Assembly (NCBI GenBank): GCA_947382415.1
Contig: CANCYO010000068.1
Location: forward strand, 1-14,326
DNA: 14,326 nucleotides
Direction of reading: 5' to 3'
Origin: an uncultured Lachnospiraceae bacterium
GTDB lineage: Bacteria > Bacillota > Clostridia > Lachnospirales > Lachnospiraceae
Shown here: positions 12,870 through 14,326 of the stretch, piece by piece
How positions within the stretch are numbered: position 1 is the stretch's first letter
Layout: each line of letters begins with the position of its first letter
Made by a program: the position numbers and the translations under genes
The notes under the pieces: generated by a model
Seen by the model: the letters and a program-made list of their open reading frames with translations, nothing else
What the model was told of the DNA's origin: nothing
Databases searched by the model: none

Positions 12870-14326
12870 CTATATACACTGTTCTAATCGCTCCCGCTCA
12901 TATGGCAGTAAAATTGTATTCATTTCATTACGATTCTTTCTTATATAATCAATCACTCCATCTTCTGATAAATTTGCAGGAATAACATTTTCTAATCTTC
13001 TCACTGCATTGCTTGGAATACCAAACTCAACCAAAATGGATAAATTTTCACGTATAAAGTCATTCTCCAATTGTTGTACAAAAAAGCTATATGAACCAGA
13101 TCTCATATTTCTTCTTTCACATATCAGACGCTGAATACTATCTACAACTCTAAATGCCTTTGGCACAGTAAATTGAAACCAATGTCTATAAATATGAAAT
13201 GCTGTTTCTACTGCCTCATCGTAATACTTTGCTTTCCTTTCATCTGTTAAGTTCTTTACAGATTCAATTCTACTATTGTAAATATCATTCACAATTTCAA
13301 TAATATTCTTTTTTGTTCTGTACATATTCAAATATCTTGCAAGCTGTTTTACTGAAAAAACACCTCTTTTATCATCAAAGCTAAACAAATTTTTTTCTGC
13401 CACTTCTAAAATATAAGACATCTGATTCCAAGTAGGCAACTGGCTCCATTGAATATTTTGTAATACATCTCGTGATTTCAAATCACTTATTAGTCTATTA
13501 TAAATTCTAATTTGCCCGTTTACAGAAACACCATTCTGCTTAATAATTTCTAACAGATCAGCCGGAAGTGCTTCAATTTGATTATATCGATTTCTAACTT
13601 CTTGCTTTATGTCTTCCTTCTTTATATTTATAAGTATTTCATTTGTCAATATTTCTGGATCCTGTTCATAAAACGGAATATCTATTACTATTCGATTCTG
13701 TATTGGAATATGGCAAAAATTAAATATTCTGCCTACATAGTGTTCCATCATCCTGCCAGAACGCCCTTTAATATTACTGTAATCAAAGAAATCTATTTCA
13801 CTTCCTCCCTTTTTCTCATCAAACAGGATTACATTCTTTGCACTGGTATTAACACCTTCAATTATTGTAGATGTACAAAAAATACACTTTAAACGTCCCT
13901 CATTAAAATATTTTATAATTGATGCCCCCATATGCTTTTGTAGAGAACCATCATGAATAGCTACACCATACTGCAATTCCTTAGCCAAACTCCATTCTGG
14001 CGATATATTTTTATTAATCCACTCTATCAATGGTACTGATCTACTCCTTTCTTGTCCTGTTCTCTGCACATATTCTAAATATATTTTTGCCATGCGTCTT
14101 GCACGTGCTGGAGTAGAACAATATATAAGAGTTTGTTCGTTTTGAAGTTTATTCAATAAATCGCACAAAATTTCTGCTTTTTGTTTGTCAATCTGTTTAT
14201 CACTCTTATTCCAATTAATTAGGTGGCTTTTGTCTATTACATTGCAATCTACTAAAGAAAAATCGGATTTATAAAATATTGCATCATATTTTTCTGCAAA
14301 TCCTTCTGTTATTCCATCTATATTGG
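12870..14326 (-). CDS. Superfamily 2 (Ski2-like) helicase, C-terminal part; possibly a defence helicase
   Basis: The frame stays open through the right edge: 52 further codons lie upstream of the TTG at 14168, so that TTG is not the start. The 484 residues seen begin before the second RecA domain. TLIYCST (65-71) is motif IV-like, CTSTIIEGVN (150-159) is motif V, and NIKGRSGRM (184-192) with the following EHYVG is motif VI (QxxGRxGR type). The EGVN and GRSGR pattern matches the Ski2/Hel308/Brr2 branch rather than RecQ or UvrB. Residues 195-484 are mostly helical and would hold winged-helix and ratchet-like parts. Walker A and DEAH lie outside. The gene is far more AT-rich than its neighbours, a sign of transfer. 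Hachiman HamB is one plausible identity, inferred and unproven. No partner gene is in the window. Confidence 0.82.
   Translation of the reverse strand, partial: NIDGITEGFAEKYDAIFYKSDFSLVDCNVIDKSHLINWNKSDKQIDKQKAEILCDLLNKLQNEQTLIYCSTPARARRMAKIYLEYVQRTGQERSRSVPLIEWINKNISPEWSLAKELQYGVAIHDGSLQKHMGASIIKYFNEGRLKCIFCTSTIIEGVNTSAKNVILFDEKKGGSEIDFFDYSNIKGRSGRMMEHYVGRIFNFCHIPIQNRIVIDIPFYEQDPEILTNEILINIKKEDIKQEVRNRYNQIEALPADLLEIIKQNGVSVNGQIRIYNRLISDLKSRDVLQNIQWSQLPTWNQMSYILEVAEKNLFSFDDKRGVFSVKQLARYLNMYRTKKNIIEIVNDIYNSRIESVKNLTDERKAKYYDEAVETAFHIYRHWFQFTVPKAFRVVDSIQRLICERRNMRSGSYSFFVQQLENDFIRENLSILVEFGIPSNAVRRLENVIPANLSEDGVIDYIRKNRNEMNTILLPYERERLEQCI

Noticed and set aside
13578..13892. Plus-strand Tyr/Ile-rich open frame of 104 codons
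   Set aside because: It is an antisense shadow in AT-rich DNA opposite the helicase motif V-VI region, with low-complexity translation.
14166..14168. TTG as the start of the helicase gene
   Set aside because: The same frame continues without a stop to the window edge and the motifs imply a missing first RecA domain, so the gene is partial, not short.

Overview
The window looks like chromosomal DNA of a low-to-mid GC Gram-positive anaerobe of the class Clostridia (Lachnospiraceae or Ruminococcaceae type). This is inferred from strong AGGAGG-type ribosome binding sites, TTGACA-type promoters, a CsoR/CopA copper operon, a BlaI-type repressor, an OmpR-type two-component system next to an FtsX-type ABC exporter, and a Gram-positive LexA box. 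No rRNA, tRNA, CRISPR array or transposase was seen. All genes except one lie on the minus strand, so each operon reads from high to low coordinates.

Left block (1-3850, GC-rich). A copper operon runs csoR then copA (3753 to 663), behind a promoter whose -35/-10 spacer is a CsoR-type dyad; a second dyad lies in the leader. CopA ends in a fused CopZ-like metal-binding domain that has its own Shine-Dalgarno sequence and in-frame ATG, so free CopZ is probably also made. A long hairpin terminator follows. Next comes a separate BlaI/MecI-type repressor gene with two operator-like dyads at its promoter, then the first 16 codons of a gene running off the left edge, probably the BlaR1/M56-type partner.

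Middle block (3850-12600, intermediate GC). One rightward gene encodes an HTH repressor with a six-helix membrane domain. It converges on a leftward module of response regulator, histidine kinase, ABC ATPase, FtsX-type permease (8 membrane segments) and a secreted beta-lactamase-fold serine hydrolase. Spacings are tight: ATGA overlap between regulator and kinase, 3 nt between ATPase and permease, 16 nt between permease and hydrolase. In the one 108-bp gap, between kinase and ATPase, there are three 11-bp-spaced ACAAG repeats, the pattern expected for an OmpR/PhoB-type regulator. The likely circuit is: envelope signal to kinase, to regulator, to induction of exporter plus extracellular hydrolase. 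A small unrecognised ORF precedes the regulator. Upstream of that lie a near-consensus LexA (SOS) box and a cluster of 20-bp imperfect repeats.

Right block (about 12780-14326, strongly AT-rich). This holds the C-terminal part of a superfamily 2 helicase that remains open through the right edge. Its composition and family suggest an acquired gene, possibly a phage-defence helicase; its partners would lie outside the window.
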